Assembly (NCBI GenBank): GCA_027019045.1 | Contig: JALUXI010000281.1 | Location: 1 to 5,631, forward strand | DNA: 5,631 nucleotides | Direction of reading: 5' to 3' | Origin: Piscirickettsiaceae bacterium | Lineage (GTDB): Bacteria > Pseudomonadota > Gammaproteobacteria > Thiomicrospirales > Thiomicrospiraceae | Shown: piece by piece, positions 4,674 to 5,631 of the stretch | How positions within the stretch are numbered: position 1 is the stretch's first letter | Layout: every line of letters starts with the position of its first letter | Notes under the pieces: generated by a model | What the model was told of the DNA's origin: nothing | The model's database searches: none | Seen by the model: only the letters and a program-made list of their open reading frames with translations | Made by a program: the position numbers and the translations under genes

Positions 4674-5631
4674 ATGGAATCTTCATTAAAGTTTTTAGCG
4701 GTAAAAAAACTCAGAGACATTTTGCTGTCTGATAATTTAGAGGCAGCGATTCAGCAAGCAGGGTTTGCTGCCATGGTCATGACAGACGATCAGATGGTGG
4801 TTAATCCAGTCTTTGAGCAATTTTTTAAGGGATTGGATATCCATCTAAAGGTCATGCCTGATGAGCGAGAAGAGGTGTTTCATCGGCTCTTTGATTCTGA
4901 TAAGGCGCGACAAGCATTTATGAAGAGTTGGCACCATTCGGAAGTTTTTGACCCGAATCAGCCGTTAGAACATTGGCATCCTTTATTACTCAGTTTTGAT
5001 AGGGACTCAGTCTATCAATTTCATACCATCGTGGCGGCGCAGCCAATTATCTGGCATGGTAATCGGGCAGTGGTTTTGGTCTGGATTGATGAGACTTTAC
5101 TCTCTGATGTACTCAAAGAGAGCGCTTTGCTGTTCTACTTTTTAGATGAAGGGATTTACCATATTCGTTTGCACCCAGAGACGGGAGAAGTGTCGTATCA
5201 GTTCCTGTCGCCTGGGTTTGCTAATCTATTGGGAATTGAGTATGACCAGCTCATTTTAAAAGTTTTAGATGAGCCGACTTGGTGGATGGAGCATGTTTAC
5301 GAGCAGGATCGCCAGCGCTATTTAGAGAGTTTTGAGACTTTAGTACGAGACAAACGACAGCAGTTTGATTATCGATTTAGAACAGAAGATGGGCGTTTAA
5401 TTTGGCTGGAAACCAGTCGTCATCTGATTTGTGCTGAAAACAGCCATTTAGAAATAGCGGGCAGTCTATGTGATGTGACAGAGCAGAAGAAAGCGGCTTT
5501 TGCCAATGAGTTACATCGTGCTGCATTTGAGGCGACTGGACAGTCCGATACGGATGAGGGTTTATTGAGAGCCTTATGCTTTGAGTTGGCGCGTGTTTCC
5601 ACTATTCGGTTGGTTTGGATTGGGTGTCCAG
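4674..5631 (+). CDS. PAS-PAS-GAF sensory protein, C-terminus outside the window
   Basis: The frame is open from ATG 4674 to the right edge, giving 319 complete codons. AGGA (4660-4663) about 10 nt upstream is the likely ribosome binding site. No signal peptide or membrane helix is seen, so a cytosolic sensor is expected. Residues about 22-142 look like a divergent PAS domain (FAAMVMTDDQMVVNPVFEQF near 31-50, ending RAVVLVWIDE at 131-140). Residues about 155-273 are a clearer PAS_3-type domain: YQFLSPGFANLLGI (175-188), the PAC segment FDYRFRTEDGRLIWLE (231-246), and the exit IAGSLCDVTEQK (261-272). From about 292 (TDEGLLRALCFELARVS, then RLVWIG) a GAF-like domain begins. Such arrays usually precede GGDEF, GGDEF-EAL or histidine kinase output domains; which one cannot be said here. 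The gene lies 17 bp after rmuC and is probably cotranscribed. Ligand unknown. Confidence 0.85.
   Translation, partial: MESSLKFLAVKKLRDILLSDNLEAAIQQAGFAAMVMTDDQMVVNPVFEQFFKGLDIHLKVMPDEREEVFHRLFDSDKARQAFMKSWHHSEVFDPNQPLEHWHPLLLSFDRDSVYQFHTIVAAQPIIWHGNRAVVLVWIDETLLSDVLKESALLFYFLDEGIYHIRLHPETGEVSYQFLSPGFANLLGIEYDQLILKVLDEPTWWMEHVYEQDRQRYLESFETLVRDKRQQFDYRFRTEDGRLIWLETSRHLICAENSHLEIAGSLCDVTEQKKAAFANELHRAAFEATGQSDTDEGLLRALCFELARVSTIRLVWIGCP

Overview
The window is an ordinary chromosomal segment of a gammaproteobacterium. The evidence is the set of family members: an AroC that begins like the enterobacterial protein, a PpnP/YaiE-type nucleoside phosphorylase and RmuC. Base composition is moderate and slightly AT-rich between genes. 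A sulfur-oxidising Thiomicrospira/Hydrogenovibrio-like lineage would fit, but that is a weak inference from general character only.

Layout. At the left edge, on the minus strand, are the first 32 codons of a hotdog-fold acyl-CoA thioesterase (1-96). Divergent from it, and separated by an inserted foldback element, runs a plus-strand series: aroC (chorismate synthase, 284-1393), an HcaT/LacY-like MFS transporter (1403-2551) and ppnP (2607-2918). After a second foldback element and an intrinsic terminator (3094-3116) come rmuC (3130-4656) and the start of a PAS-PAS-GAF sensor protein (4674 to the right edge, incomplete). aroC and the transporter are 9 bp apart and almost certainly cotranscribed. 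ppnP follows after 55 bp with its own strong ribosome binding site. The sensor follows rmuC by 17 bp.

The most notable content is between the genes. Two unrelated miniature inverted-repeat elements (MITEs) sit at the two transcription-unit boundaries, each bounded by a perfect direct repeat of its target. MITE-1 (120-261) has GTAA...TTAC ends and an 8-bp target duplication ATTATTTT, the hallmarks of the IS66 family, and its left tip is present twice in tandem. It lies between a probable extended -10 promoter and the aroC ribosome binding site, so it should have lengthened the aroC leader by 150 nt and placed a large hairpin in it. MITE-2 (2922-3081) has GAGAGCTTTGCA ends, folds over its whole 160 bp, and is bounded by AATTA. 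It landed on the ppnP stop codon and pushed the native terminator 165 bp downstream.

Removing each element together with one target copy gives compact, sensible ancestral junctions. These are a 37-bp divergent thioesterase/aroC spacer and a terminator starting 10 bp after the ppnP stop codon. No CRISPR array, tRNA, rRNA or defence system is visible. The genes themselves are conserved housekeeping or signalling families.
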